Origin: Janthinobacterium sp. 1_2014MBL_MicDiv
Lineage (GTDB): Bacteria > Pseudomonadota > Gammaproteobacteria > Burkholderiales > Burkholderiaceae_D
Length of the DNA stretch: 64,000 nucleotides
Direction of reading: 5' to 3'
NCBI RefSeq assembly: GCF_001865675.1
Contig: NZ_CP011319.1
Coordinates: 3,038,001-3,102,000, forward strand
This document shows positions 47,873 to 57,787 of this stretch, one piece after another; within the stretch, counting starts at the first letter, position 1; each line of letters begins with the position of its first letter. A model generated the notes under the pieces. The model did not search any database. It saw only the letters and a program-made list of their open reading frames with translations, and was not told the DNA's origin. The translations under genes and the position numbers were made by a program.

Positions 47873-49969
47873 TTAGAACTGCAGCTGCAAGCCCAGGTCA
47901 ATCGACCTGCCCTCGGCCGGCAAGGCTTGCAGCGCCCCGCCGTTCGCCTTCAGTCCCGACAGGTAGACGCCGCCGAGCGGGTCCGCATACGCGCGGTTGA
48001 ACAGGTTGCTCACGCCCGCAGTCAGGCTGGCCATCTTGCCCAGCGCCACGCTGGTGCGCAGGTTGACGAGGGCATAGCCGCCCGTTTCCCGTTCCAGCCG
48101 GCGCGCATCGACCCTGTCCTTGCGGGCAACGATCTTGGTCTCGATGCGGCTGCTCCAGGCGCCCAGCTTGTGCTCGACGGCCAGCAAGGCGTTGAACGGC
48201 ATCATCCGGTACAGGTCGCCGCCATCGCTGCGCTTGCCCCGCGTATAGGCGGCGTTGCCCGTGGCCATGAAGCGGCCCCAGCGCGCGCTGCTGGCCAGCG
48301 GCAGCTGCCAGGCCAGGTTGGCGCCGTACAGCTTGGCGTCGTGGTTGGCGAAGCGCAGCAAGTTGCCGTTGGCGCCCATCTGCATGTACGGGTGGAAAGA
48401 TGACAGCACGTCCACGTCGACGTAATTGTCGACCTTGCTGTAATACGGATTGACGCGCACGAACCAGCCCTCTTCGCCGCCGCCATGCCAGTCCGCCGTA
48501 AACGCCGCCGTATATGCCGTCTCGGGCTTGAGGTCGATATTGCCCACATAGCCGTTGCCATCGCCAAACCAGTTGGTCATGGTCATGGCCATCGAGCCGC
48601 GGCCCCACGAGTAGCGCTCGTACAGGTTGGGCGAGCGCACCTTGCGCGCCAGCGCGAATTCATAGCTGCTGGCCGCGTCCGGCGTGTAGGTCGCTTGCGC
48701 CGAGGCATCGATATTCGTGTCGCGCTGGCGGCGTTCGCGCGCATTGAAGGCGGCCGCCGCCATGCTGTCGGCCATGTTCATCATGTTCGTGCCATACGAC
48801 TGCACCTTGCCCGTATCCATGCGCACGGATTCGGCGCGCAGGCCCAGCACGCTGCTCCAGCGCGCGGCATGGCGCGTGTCCAGTTCGGCAAACAGCACGG
48901 TGCGCTCGCGCTTGCCGTCGTTGATGTTCAGATAGCTGCGCGGCCCCATCATCATGGAACCGGGCACGGCCGGCCAGTAATCGTCGAGGCGGAAACCGTG
49001 CCATTCCTGGCCCAGGCGCAATTCGCCCGTGCCCGTGGGCAGGCTGGCCTGCAAGGCGTAGCCCGTATTGCGCCCGTGCGTGAGCATCGGCATGGTGCCC
49101 GTACGCTCGGGCGTGAAAAAGCCCATTTCATGGTCGGTCTGCTGCCAGTAGGCGCGCGCGTCGAGCACGCCCCAGCCGAACTCGCCCCGATAGGCCAGGT
49201 TGGCGAACTGGCCGTGGTTGTCCGTCATGTCCATGTACTGGTTGGGAAAACCCTGGTACGGGATATGCTGCACGCCGGCGCGCAGGGTCAGTTGCTGGCC
49301 CTTGCCCTTGGCCGACAGCACGATGGCCTGGTTGATGCTTTCCACCATGCTGGCCAGCACCGTGTTGCCATGGCCATCTTCATAACTGTGGGCGCGCGCA
49401 TAGGCGCCGCTGTAGCCGATGCTGAGCACGTCGCTGGCCGCCGACGCGTTCACGCTGGTCGACACGCTGTTGTTGACGCTGCGTCCCGACACGGCAAAGC
49501 TGCCTTGCGTGTGCAGGGCCGCGCCGGGCTGGGCAAACACGGGCGCGTTTGACTGCACCTCGATGGTGCCGCCGATGCTGTCGCCGCCGGCACTGACGGG
49601 CGTCACGCCCGCGATCAGGCGTATGCGCTGCACTTGTTGCGGATCAATGTACGACAGCGGCGCATTCATATGATTGGCGCAGGCAGACGTCAGTTCCATG
49701 CCGTCGATGCGGATCTTCAGCCGGTCATCGGCGAAACCATTCACGACGGGCAAGCCGGACACGCCGCCGCCGGCCGCCACGCTGTAGCCTGGCGTGCTGC
49801 TGAGCATTTGCGCCGTGTCGGCGGCGGGACGGTAGCCATCCTTGACGGCCGTGACGATGACTTTCAGTTCAGGCAGGACGGCCGTGTCGACGTCGCTGCG
49901 GGACTGTGCCACGGCGGGCATGGCGGACATGGCAAGGGCGAGGGAAATCAATAAAGGGAAATGGTTCAT
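47873..49969 (-). CDS. oprC: TonB-dependent copper receptor, OprC/NosA type
   Basis: A 698-residue outer-membrane receptor with signal peptide (cleavage after AVAQ, about residue 22). The plug has GMELTSACANHMNAPLSYIDP, the diagnostic copper-receptor phrase: Cys97-x3-Met101 is the CxxxM metal site known from OprC. Met/His-rich barrel loops (HEMGFFT, GSMMMG, NMMNMADSM) add possible copper ligands. It ends in the standard aromatic LQLQF. The family imports copper, for example for nitrous oxide reductase or oxidases. ATG 49969 gives the best signal peptide. It is preceded on the same strand by a DUF2946 gene about 90 bases away, probably in one operon. Confidence 0.92.
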   Translation of the reverse strand: MNHFPLLISLALAMSAMPAVAQSRSDVDTAVLPELKVIVTAVKDGYRPAADTAQMLSSTPGYSVAAGGGVSGLPVVNGFADDRLKIRIDGMELTSACANHMNAPLSYIDPQQVQRIRLIAGVTPVSAGGDSIGGTIEVQSNAPVFAQPGAALHTQGSFAVSGRSVNNSVSTSVNASAASDVLSIGYSGAYARAHSYEDGHGNTVLASMVESINQAIVLSAKGKGQQLTLRAGVQHIPYQGFPNQYMDMTDNHGQFANLAYRGEFGWGVLDARAYWQQTDHEMGFFTPERTGTMPMLTHGRNTGYALQASLPTGTGELRLGQEWHGFRLDDYWPAVPGSMMMGPRSYLNINDGKRERTVLFAELDTRHAARWSSVLGLRAESVRMDTGKVQSYGTNMMNMADSMAAAAFNARERRQRDTNIDASAQATYTPDAASSYEFALARKVRSPNLYERYSWGRGSMAMTMTNWFGDGNGYVGNIDLKPETAYTAAFTADWHGGGEEGWFVRVNPYYSKVDNYVDVDVLSSFHPYMQMGANGNLLRFANHDAKLYGANLAWQLPLASSARWGRFMATGNAAYTRGKRSDGGDLYRMMPFNALLAVEHKLGAWSSRIETKIVARKDRVDARRLERETGGYALVNLRTSVALGKMASLTAGVSNLFNRAYADPLGGVYLSGLKANGGALQALPAEGRSIDLGLQLQF

Positions 49970-50061
49970 GCTGCTGCTTTCGAATTCTGTATGGACGAGG
50001 CGAACGGCCACGGACGCGCAAGCGGCGCGACGCGGGGCGGTTCACGGACGGGATGGCAGTA

Positions 50062-50460
50062 TCAGGAAGCGGCAGGCGGGCCGCGGGGCTGGACTGGCGT
50101 CCAGGCGAACAGCGGTGTGGGGGATTGGTAGAACAGCAGCGGCAGCAAGCCGGCGATCAGTTCGCCGGAAGCGAGCACGAGGGCCGTAGGCGCGATGTCC
50201 AGGGTGGCCGCATGCATGCTGCAGCACGGGCAATCGCCCATGTTCATCGCCGGCTTTTGCGGCGCGGACGGTTCCTGCACGCTCGATTTCATCGGCAGCA
50301 TGCTCATGCCGCCGGCCACCGAGCAAATCTCGAAGCTGGGCACGGCCCGGCCGCTGGCGACCGTGAACGCGCGCGACACGGTCGGGGCGAGCGCAGCCAG
50401 GAGGATGGCGATACACGCGATCCACAGGACGATGACGGCGCGGCCTTGGCTGATGAACAT
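50062..50460 (-). CDS. DUF2946 family protein (copper-associated)
   Basis: A 132-residue protein with an N-terminal membrane anchor (AVIVLWIACIAILLAALAP) and a second hydrophobic segment (ALVLASGELIAGLLPLLF). Between them is the DUF2946 pattern FEICSVAGG, then MNMGDCPCCSMHA, a Met/Cys/His cluster that could bind Cu(I). DUF2946 genes are commonly found next to OprC-type copper receptors, as here. No good ribosome site precedes ATG 50460. Confidence 0.85.
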   Translation of the reverse strand: MFISQGRAVIVLWIACIAILLAALAPTVSRAFTVASGRAVPSFEICSVAGGMSMLPMKSSVQEPSAPQKPAMNMGDCPCCSMHAATLDIAPTALVLASGELIAGLLPLLFYQSPTPLFAWTPVQPRGPPAAS

Positions 50461-50560
50461 GCCACAATTATAACCGCCGCCCTGCCCCGCGGCCAAGGCC
50501 CAGGGTCAAGTCAGCCGTTCAGGCCTGCAGGCAAGCCGCCCTGCCTGCAGGCGGCGCGTC

Positions 50561-52705
50561 TTACAGGTCGACCTTCATCGACAGCTTGATGGCGCGCGGC
50601 GCGCCCGAAGCCAGACGCGTGCCGGCGCCGGCCCAGTAGCGCTTGTCGGCCGCGTTTTCCACGTTCAGCTGCCACACGGCGGCTTTGTTCATCAGCGTGC
50701 CCGCATAGCGGGCGCCGGCGCTGAAGAGCGTGACGCCGCCGAGGAAGGCCTGGTTCAGGTCGTTGACGGGACGGGCGCTGTAGTAATACGCGCCGCCACT
50801 CAGCGACAGGCCCGGCAGCCCATCGAACGCATACGCCAAAAAGGCGCTGGCCGTGCGCTTCGACGCATTTTCCGGCGCCTTGCCGTTGTAGTCGGCGTTG
50901 ATGTGCGCAAAGGTCGGGTCGAGGAACTGGGCCGACGTTTGCCACGACAGCTGGCGCGTCAGCTTGCCCTGGGTCGACAGTTCCAGGCCGCGGTAGCGCT
51001 GTTCGCCATCCGACGTGAAGACATTGCTGCTATTGGTATAGTAGCCGGGACGCGTGATGTCGAACAGCGCGGCGGAGACCAGGGTACCGCCCGGCGCCAG
51101 CCAGCGCGCACCCAGTTCCTTCTGCTTGCTCACGCCGGGCGCCATCTTGACGCCCTGGTTGGCCGTGCCCGTCGGGCCCGTCTCGCCCTCTTCCAGGCCG
51201 CGCGCCGTGGACGCATAGAACGACAGCTCCGGCGTCAGCTTGTAGATTAATGACGCCATCGGCGTCGTCTTGCTGACGTCGTAATGACTGGCGCCCTGGT
51301 CGCTTTGATAACTGCTGCGGCGCACGCCGACCACGCTTTGCCATTGCGGGCTGAAGACCATGCGGTCGAGCGCGTACAAGCCCGTGTCGCGCGTATCGAG
51401 CGCGGCCGTCGTCGGCGCCGTCGGCTTGGGGCCGAACACGACATTCGTCACGGGCACGGGGTTATACAGGTTTTGCGCGGCGATCGTGTAGTTGCTCTGG
51501 TATATAGGATCTTGCGACTTGTCCGTGCGCGACACGCCCAGGGTCAGTTCATGCGCGATGACACCCGTATGGAAGTTGCCCGCCAGCTCAGCGCGCAGCA
51601 AGTCCGAGGCCGTCACGCTGTGCTGGATATTGCCCGTGATGCGGCCAGCGCCCGTGGCCAGCGCCGCCGCGTTATTCAGGCGGAAGATCGCCAGGCGGCG
51701 GTCGCGCGCCGTTTCCGAGTGGCCCGCTTCCACCGTCAGGGCCCAGCCATCCGTGATGGCGTAATCGGCGCGCAGCTGCGCGTTTTTCGTCTGCGCCTCG
51801 AAATTCGACCAGTCCGGGCCGATCAACTGGCGCGGGTCGACGGCGCGCGGCAAGCTGATCACGCCTTTCACGGCCGCGGGCAGCGCCACGCCCGCCTGCT
51901 CCGTCACCTTGCGGCGGTCGTATTCCAGGTCGGCCTTCAACAGCAATCTGTTCGTCACGCGCCAGTCCAGCGCCGCGGAGAGGAAGCTGCGGTTGCCATT
52001 GCCGACATGGTCCAGGTAGGAACCAAGCGTGCCGCCGGCCGCGTTCACGCGCACGCCGACTTCCTGCCCGACGCCAAACCGGCGCGCCACATCGACATTC
52101 GCCACCGCGCTGCCGCGGTCGTCGATGCTCAAGCCCAGGCTGGTGACGGGCTTGCTGCCGGCCCGCTTGGTGACGAAGTTGACCACGCCGGCCGGCGACG
52201 TGAAGCCGTAGTACAGGGCCGAGGCACCCTTCAGCACTTCCACCCGTTCCTTGTTTTCCATGGGCACTTGCGAGAAGTTCATGATGGGCATGGAACCGTT
52301 GAGGCGGTAATTCGTGCGGTTTTCCACGGCGATGCCGCGTATCACCAGCTGGTCCCAGGTCTCTCCGCCGTTTTGCTGGCGCGTCACGCCGGCCGTGTTG
52401 CGCACGGCATCGTACAGGCCGGAAACGGCTTGCTGCTCCAGCAATTCGCGCGTGATCACGTTGACGGTCGAAGGCACGTCCATGATGCTGGCGCCGCGAA
52501 AACTGCCCGCCTCCGTGGTGAGCGGCACCAGGCCCTGCGCGCGGGCGCCCGTCACCTGCACGGCCTGCATGACTTTCTCATCGCCAGCCGTCAAGTCGTC
52601 CTGGCCATGGGCTGCGTTGGCGGCCAGCGCGGCGTGCGGGGCGAAGGCCAGCGACAAGGCGGCGGCCACAGGAAGTAGTTGCAAGGAAGAAAAAGCTACG
52701 CGCAT
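50561..52705 (-). CDS. TonB-dependent siderophore receptor
   Basis: A 714-residue receptor with signal peptide (cleavage after ALAA, about residue 29). The plug holds SIMDVPSTVNVITRELLEQQ and VLKGASALYYGFTSPAGVVNFVTKR, which mark the ferri-siderophore (FhuA/FoxA/FpvA) branch; the N-terminal signalling domain of FpvA-type transducers is missing. The barrel ends with IKLSMKVDL. It imports an iron-chelate; which one cannot be told, since no siderophore synthesis genes are present. A Fur box lies just upstream, predicting iron repression. Confidence 0.92.
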   Translation of the reverse strand: MRVAFSSLQLLPVAAALSLAFAPHAALAANAAHGQDDLTAGDEKVMQAVQVTGARAQGLVPLTTEAGSFRGASIMDVPSTVNVITRELLEQQAVSGLYDAVRNTAGVTRQQNGGETWDQLVIRGIAVENRTNYRLNGSMPIMNFSQVPMENKERVEVLKGASALYYGFTSPAGVVNFVTKRAGSKPVTSLGLSIDDRGSAVANVDVARRFGVGQEVGVRVNAAGGTLGSYLDHVGNGNRSFLSAALDWRVTNRLLLKADLEYDRRKVTEQAGVALPAAVKGVISLPRAVDPRQLIGPDWSNFEAQTKNAQLRADYAITDGWALTVEAGHSETARDRRLAIFRLNNAAALATGAGRITGNIQHSVTASDLLRAELAGNFHTGVIAHELTLGVSRTDKSQDPIYQSNYTIAAQNLYNPVPVTNVVFGPKPTAPTTAALDTRDTGLYALDRMVFSPQWQSVVGVRRSSYQSDQGASHYDVSKTTPMASLIYKLTPELSFYASTARGLEEGETGPTGTANQGVKMAPGVSKQKELGARWLAPGGTLVSAALFDITRPGYYTNSSNVFTSDGEQRYRGLELSTQGKLTRQLSWQTSAQFLDPTFAHINADYNGKAPENASKRTASAFLAYAFDGLPGLSLSGGAYYYSARPVNDLNQAFLGGVTLFSAGARYAGTLMNKAAVWQLNVENAADKRYWAGAGTRLASGAPRAIKLSMKVDL

Positions 52706-52763
52706 AAAGACAGGACTTTCTACAGAGAAAATAGACAGAAGGAAACTTCAGGTTACCCGGCAT

Positions 52764-52787
52764 GATAACCGTAACGAGAATCATTCG
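52764..52787 (-). promoter_or_regulatory. Fur box of the siderophore receptor
   Basis: GATAACCGTAAC followed by GAGAATCATTCG matches the Fur consensus in its hexamers (read on the minus strand as GAATGATTCTC then GTTACGGTTATC). It lies about 60 bases before the receptor start. Confidence 0.7.
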
Positions 52788-52952
52788 CAAAAATAAGTGA
52801 GATTGTGTGAGTTTTGGCGCAATAAATAGCGCGCGAGGGACTCTGTTATCACATGAGCACGTTTGAATTTTGCAGATGAGCTGGCAAAGAGGCATACTGA
52901 CAGTCACGGCGCGCAGGACGCGCCGTCCAACAAGATACTAAAAGGTAAGTTC

Positions 52953-55900
52953 GTGAACACAATCGACAAGAAAAGCGTGCAGACGAAAACATTTCGCTGG
53001 AAACGCTGGCAGCGCTGGGCCATCGGCTCCGGTTGCGCCCTCGCCGCCTACAGCGCGGCCGGCTTCTGGCTGGTGCCGCAAGTCATTAAAAACCAGCTGC
53101 CCAAATTTGCCGACAAGGAACTGGCGCGCCAGGCCAGCATCGCCGACGTGCGCTTCAACCCGTTTACCCTGCGCCTGGAAGCGGACAAGATTGCCTTGCA
53201 GGAAGCGGCCGGCGCGCCGCTGCTGTCCATCGGCGCCGTGGCCGTGCAGCTCGAATGGAAATCCATCGTGCGCCGCGCCTGGAGCCTGGCGGAAATCCGC
53301 ATCACGGCACCGCAGGCCCATCTGACCATCACGCCTGACGGCAAGTTCAACCTGGCCGAAGTGCTGGCCACCTGGCAACGCAACCACCCGGACAAGAGCG
53401 AGGGCGGCATGCCGCGCCTGATCATCGGCCACTTTGCGCTGGAGCAAGGCAAGGTGGCGTGGCAAGACCAGAAGGCGGGCTATGCGGACAACTTCACGCC
53501 GATCGCCTTCACGCTCGACAATATTTCGACCCTGCCCGACGCCAACGGCAGCTATACCTTCAGCGCCGATGCGGCGCGCGGCGGCAAGCTGCACTGGCGC
53601 GGCACGGCCTCGCTGAACCCGATCCGCGGCGAAGGCGAACTGGTCCTGACTGACGCCTCCCTGCCCGGCCTGGCCGCCTACCTGAAAGCCTATACGCGCG
53701 CCGAAGTGACCAGCGGCAAGCTGTCGGCGCGCCTGCCCTATCACTTTTCCTATGCCGACGGCACGCTCGACGCCAAGCTGGCGGGCGCCGGCCTGGCCCT
53801 GCGCGACCTGGCGCTGGTGCGCGACGGCAAGGGAGAACCATTTACGGCCATGACCACCCTGGCCGTCACGGGCGCGAACGTGGACCTGGCGCGCCAGAGC
53901 GTCACGGTGGAAAAGATCAGCCTGGACGGCGGCAAGCTGGCCATCCGCCGCGACAGCAAGGGCGAGATCGACCTGGCGAACCTGATGCTGCCTGGCAAGC
54001 CAGCGGCGGCGCCGGCCGCCACCGCGGCCCCTGCCGCGCCCTCGAAGCCGGGCAAGTGGAAGGTGGATTTGAAACAGGTGGCGCTGGCCAATGTGGACGT
54101 ATCCGCCATCGATGAAACCGTCTCGCCGGCCCTGCAGCTGAGCGCCAAACAGCTGCAACTGCAATTACAACTGGCACTGCAGCAAGCGCCATCCGGCATG
54201 ACTACCGTCATCGACGGCGCCAGTTTCGCGCTGGCCGATCTCGCCATGCAACGGGGCGCGCAAACGCCGTTCAAGCTGGCCCAGTTGGGCTTTACAGAAG
54301 GCAAGATTGACGTGGCGGCGCGCGCGGTGCACCTGGGTGCCGTGACGGCCAGCGGCGCGCAGATCGACCTGGCGCGCAACCGCCAGGGCCAGTTCGCGAT
54401 CGCGCAAAAGCTGCCCGTGTTTGCTTCCAGCAAGACCGACACCGTCGCCGAGGCGCCGTCCGCACCGTGGTCCACCAGGATAGACAAGGTAGAACTGAGC
54501 AAGTTCGGCGCCCGCTTCGACGATGCGGGCACTGGCATCAAGGGCAACTTGCAGGACGCCCGCCTGTCGCTGCAGCATGTCAGCAACGACATGAAGCAGG
54601 CGTTGCCGTTCGAGCTGGGCGTGGGCTTGCGCGAAGGCGGATTGCTCACGGCCAACGGCAAGTTCGTGCCGGGCACGGGCGCCGTCGATGCGCAGCTGAA
54701 CCTCAAGCAACTGGCGCTGGCACCCGTGCAGCCGCTGCTGGCGCAACATCTGAAGCTGAAGCTGGCCGGCGGCGCCATCTCCGGCAGCGGCCGCCTGACG
54801 ACAGGCGGCGGCGCGCCCAAGGCTCCGAAGGTGCGCTATGAGGGCGGCGTGGACATCGCCGGCCTGGTGCTCAATGAAACGGATGGCAAGCGCTTTGCCT
54901 CCTGGAAAAGCGTGCGTGCCGACAAGCTGACGGCCAGCGTGGGGCCCGACTTTGTCGACATTGCCGAATTGCGCGTGGTGGAACCGAACGCCCAGCTGAT
55001 CATCGAAAACGACCGCAGCCTCAATGCGCAGCGGCTGCTGGTCAAAGCCCCGGAACCGGCAGCCAAACCGGCACAGCCGGCGACGCCGGCAACGGCGACA
55101 TCCACGGCCGCCACGGCGGCGGCACCGGCGCCGGACGCCGCCTTCCCCGTGCGCGTGCGCCGCGTGCGCCTGCAGAATGCCAAGCTGGATTTTGCCGACC
55201 TGAGCCTGCGACCGCAATTCGCCGCCAAGATCTATGAATTGAACGGCGTCGTCACGGGCCTGTCGACGAAACGCGATGCGCGCAGCCAGATCGAACTCGA
55301 TGGCCGCATCGACGAATTCGGCCTGGCCCGCGTGCGCGGCCAACTCAACCCGTTTGCCCCGACCGACAACACGGACTTGAACGTGGTCTTCAAGAACGTC
55401 GACATGGTTTCCGCCTCGCCGTACACGATGAAGTTTGCCGGCTACAAGGTGGCCGAGGGCAAGATTTCGCTGGACTTGCAGTACAAGGTGCGCAACCGCC
55501 AGCTCGACGGCACCAACCAGATCGTGCTCGACAAACTGACCCTGGGCGAGCGCATCGACAGCCCGGACGCCCTGAAACTGCCGCTGGAACTGGCGCTGGC
55601 CATCCTCAAGGATAGCGACGGACGCATCGACCTGGGCTTGCCCGTGTCCGGCGACATGAACGATCCGCAATTCAGCTATGGCGCGCTGATCTGGAAAGCC
55701 GTCGGCAATGTGCTGACGAAGATCGTCACGGCGCCGTTCCGCGCGCTGGGCAGCTTGCTGGGCATTAGCGCCGACAAGCTCGAATCCATCGACTTCGATG
55801 CGGGCAGCGCCGTGCTGCTGCCGCCGGAACGGGAAAAACTCAAGCAGGTGGCGCAAATCCTCGGCAAGCGCGAACAGCTGAAGCTGGCCGTGCCGGGCCA

Positions 55901-56450
55901 GTACAGCGACACGGACGCGGCCGCCCTGCGCGCCCAGGCCGTGCGCCGCGCCGTCGCCGCCAAGGCCGGCATCAAGCTGGAAGCGGGCGAGGAACCGGGA
56001 CCGTTGAACCTGGGCGAACGCAAGATACGCGGCGCCCTGCGCGAGCTGTACGGGGAACGCTTCGGCAAGGCCGAGCTGGACAAGCAGAAGAAGGCGGCGG
56101 AATCCGCCTCTCCTGCCGCGGCATCGGCAGCGGCGGCGTCCGGGGCATCCGCACCGGCCGCCGCGGCGAAGATCCCCGTCTGGCAACGCCTGGGCAAGCT
56201 GATCGAAGGCGAGCCGCAAGTGGCCGACGCCAGCGCGTTTTATACCGGATTGCGCGAACAGCTGGAAGCCAGGCAGCCCCTGCCTGCCGATGCGCTCGCT
56301 AAACTGGGCGCCCAGCGCAGCGCGGCCATCCTCGCTGCCCTGCAGCAGGATGGCACGCCAGCGGCCCGGGTCAGCGCGGGCGCGCCGGAAAAAACGGACG
56401 CCGCGCCGGGCAAGCTGGTGGGATTGAAACTGGGATTGGCGGCACAATAA
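52953..56450 (+). CDS. DUF748 (AsmA-like) envelope protein
   Basis: A 1165-residue protein anchored by one N-terminal helix (AIGSGCALAAYSAAGFWLVP), with the rest probably periplasmic. It has the DUF748 layout of repeated AsmA-like beta segments (for example VRFNPFTLRLEADKIAL and FGLARVRGQLNPFAPTDNTD), and near the end an OmpA-like stretch IDFDAGSAVLLPPEREKLKQ. AsmA-like proteins form hydrophobic grooves that carry lipids between membranes; DUF748 function is not settled. I use GTG 52953, 7-8 bases after AAAGGT, over the upstream TTG. Ala/Pro-rich linkers interrupt the fold. It is divergent from the siderophore receptor. Confidence 0.88.
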   Translation: MNTIDKKSVQTKTFRWKRWQRWAIGSGCALAAYSAAGFWLVPQVIKNQLPKFADKELARQASIADVRFNPFTLRLEADKIALQEAAGAPLLSIGAVAVQLEWKSIVRRAWSLAEIRITAPQAHLTITPDGKFNLAEVLATWQRNHPDKSEGGMPRLIIGHFALEQGKVAWQDQKAGYADNFTPIAFTLDNISTLPDANGSYTFSADAARGGKLHWRGTASLNPIRGEGELVLTDASLPGLAAYLKAYTRAEVTSGKLSARLPYHFSYADGTLDAKLAGAGLALRDLALVRDGKGEPFTAMTTLAVTGANVDLARQSVTVEKISLDGGKLAIRRDSKGEIDLANLMLPGKPAAAPAATAAPAAPSKPGKWKVDLKQVALANVDVSAIDETVSPALQLSAKQLQLQLQLALQQAPSGMTTVIDGASFALADLAMQRGAQTPFKLAQLGFTEGKIDVAARAVHLGAVTASGAQIDLARNRQGQFAIAQKLPVFASSKTDTVAEAPSAPWSTRIDKVELSKFGARFDDAGTGIKGNLQDARLSLQHVSNDMKQALPFELGVGLREGGLLTANGKFVPGTGAVDAQLNLKQLALAPVQPLLAQHLKLKLAGGAISGSGRLTTGGGAPKAPKVRYEGGVDIAGLVLNETDGKRFASWKSVRADKLTASVGPDFVDIAELRVVEPNAQLIIENDRSLNAQRLLVKAPEPAAKPAQPATPATATSTAATAAAPAPDAAFPVRVRRVRLQNAKLDFADLSLRPQFAAKIYELNGVVTGLSTKRDARSQIELDGRIDEFGLARVRGQLNPFAPTDNTDLNVVFKNVDMVSASPYTMKFAGYKVAEGKISLDLQYKVRNRQLDGTNQIVLDKLTLGERIDSPDALKLPLELALAILKDSDGRIDLGLPVSGDMNDPQFSYGALIWKAVGNVLTKIVTAPFRALGSLLGISADKLESIDFDAGSAVLLPPEREKLKQVAQILGKREQLKLAVPGQYSDTDAAALRAQAVRRAVAAKAGIKLEAGEEPGPLNLGERKIRGALRELYGERFGKAELDKQKKAAESASPAAASAAAASGASAPAAAAKIPVWQRLGKLIEGEPQVADASAFYTGLREQLEARQPLPADALAKLGAQRSAAILAALQQDGTPAARVSAGAPEKTDAAPGKLVGLKLGLAAQ

Positions 56451-56618
56451 GGGCGCCTGACAAAACCGTCGCGAGCGGCAGTCGGCTCGGCGCCCCCTCT
56501 TGGCCAGGCAGCGCAGCTGTGCGCGCGGGGACGCCGAGTCAGCGGGCATCGGCGGCCCCAGATCGCAACGCGCGGCAGCTTATGCTGGATGCGCCAAGAC
56601 ACGGAGATAATCTGACGT

Positions 56619-57710
56619 ATGAAAAACCTCGACAAGGTAGCGCCCTATACTGCGTCTATTACACAGGGCAACTTGGGTACGATGACAACGCTGCTTGCGA
56701 AGACAGCGATATCAGCAAAGGATAGCATTTCATTTGGTGAAAAAACGCTGCTGACGAGCTATGTGTACGAAAAAAATGGCACGTATCAGCTGATTTATAC
56801 GACGGTTGAGATTGACGGCAGTATCGACAACTATGTCGAGGATGACGGGATCTTGCCGACACTGTTCTTGAGTCCGGATCAGGAAAACTATGTCTCCATC
56901 ATTCCCTATCATCCTGATAAGGAACTGGAAATCAGCATTCCCATCTTTCATCGCGAGGATGTGGAAATGCCAAAGGGCAATCGGCCATACACGGGAAACT
57001 TCATTGGCACGACGGCGGCCTGTTCGATATTTCACGATGTGGACTTCTACGATAACAAACCTGACAAAATATTGGCCATCGAATTTATCAATGGAAAACT
57101 GAAAAAGAAAAACACTATCAAAGTTCCATTACCTGCAAATAACAGAATCACCATTTCCAACAAGGCCATACATTTGCTGGCCAATGATGGCAGCCTGCTC
57201 CAGCACAGAGAGATCGATGATAAAGGCAATGTGACGCGCCAGCGGGAAATCGACGCGAAGGGTATAGATGTTTTGCAGATATTAAGTTCATCCTTCGACA
57301 AGGAGTCTTATCTGCTGGCGCAAGAAAAAGATAAAATCATCATCAAAAAAATAGATGCGAATGGGGCAAGCGACACCATTGAATTGGCGGTCTTTGCCGA
57401 TCCATTTTTCAATACCTGGCAGCCAGTCCAAATCGCTGACGACACTTTTGTCACGCGCTTCAACAGCGAGTTTGGAAACGGCTGGCTGACCACGAAAAAT
57501 GATCAGTTGTTGGAATTATTCTATAGCAAGGGTGAGCAAGGCTACAGGAACTTGCTGACAAACGAACTGCTGCCGATACAGCGTGACAACCTGGTCATTG
57601 CAAGCATCAACAAGACGACGGACCATGCTTATGCGGTCGTGCTCTACCCGATGACCGACGATCAGGCGGCTAATGCCGAACTCATCGTCTTGAATCGCCG
57701 CTTGCAGTAG
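56619..57710 (+). CDS. AT-rich hypothetical protein, probably acquired
   Basis: A 363-residue protein that I do not recognise. Base composition is visibly lower in GC than all neighbours, with Lys/Ile/Asn-rich sequence. It looks beta-rich, perhaps a propeller: repeated strands such as KIIIKKIDANGASDTIEL and NNRITISNKAIHLLANDGS. There is no signal peptide; GGAG lies 14 bases before the ATG. The composition points to recent transfer. No mobile element is visible beside it; a perfect 13-base hairpin follows the gene. Confidence 0.8.
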   Translation: MKNLDKVAPYTASITQGNLGTMTTLLAKTAISAKDSISFGEKTLLTSYVYEKNGTYQLIYTTVEIDGSIDNYVEDDGILPTLFLSPDQENYVSIIPYHPDKELEISIPIFHREDVEMPKGNRPYTGNFIGTTAACSIFHDVDFYDNKPDKILAIEFINGKLKKKNTIKVPLPANNRITISNKAIHLLANDGSLLQHREIDDKGNVTRQREIDAKGIDVLQILSSSFDKESYLLAQEKDKIIIKKIDANGASDTIELAVFADPFFNTWQPVQIADDTFVTRFNSEFGNGWLTTKNDQLLELFYSKGEQGYRNLLTNELLPIQRDNLVIASINKTTDHAYAVVLYPMTDDQAANAELIVLNRRLQ

Positions 57711-57716
57711 CGCCGG

Positions 57717-57747
57717 GCGCCAACATGGCTGCTGGCCATGTTGGCGC
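57717..57747. terminator. 13-base perfect hairpin between convergent genes
   Basis: GCGCCAACATGGC and GCCATGTTGGCGC form a perfect stem with a TGCTG loop, between the AT-rich orphan gene and the convergent dehydrogenase gene. There is no T run, so termination would depend on the stem strength alone; it could also be an RNase-resistant 3' end for both transcripts. Confidence 0.65.
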
Positions 57748-57787
57748 GCATCCGCGGCATTGCCGGTGCATGCCGCGGTGAGCATCG

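Noticed and set aside
54165..56549. Minus-strand open frame of 794 codons opposite the DUF748 gene
   Set aside because: Shadow of the DUF748 coding frame, without start signals or motifs.
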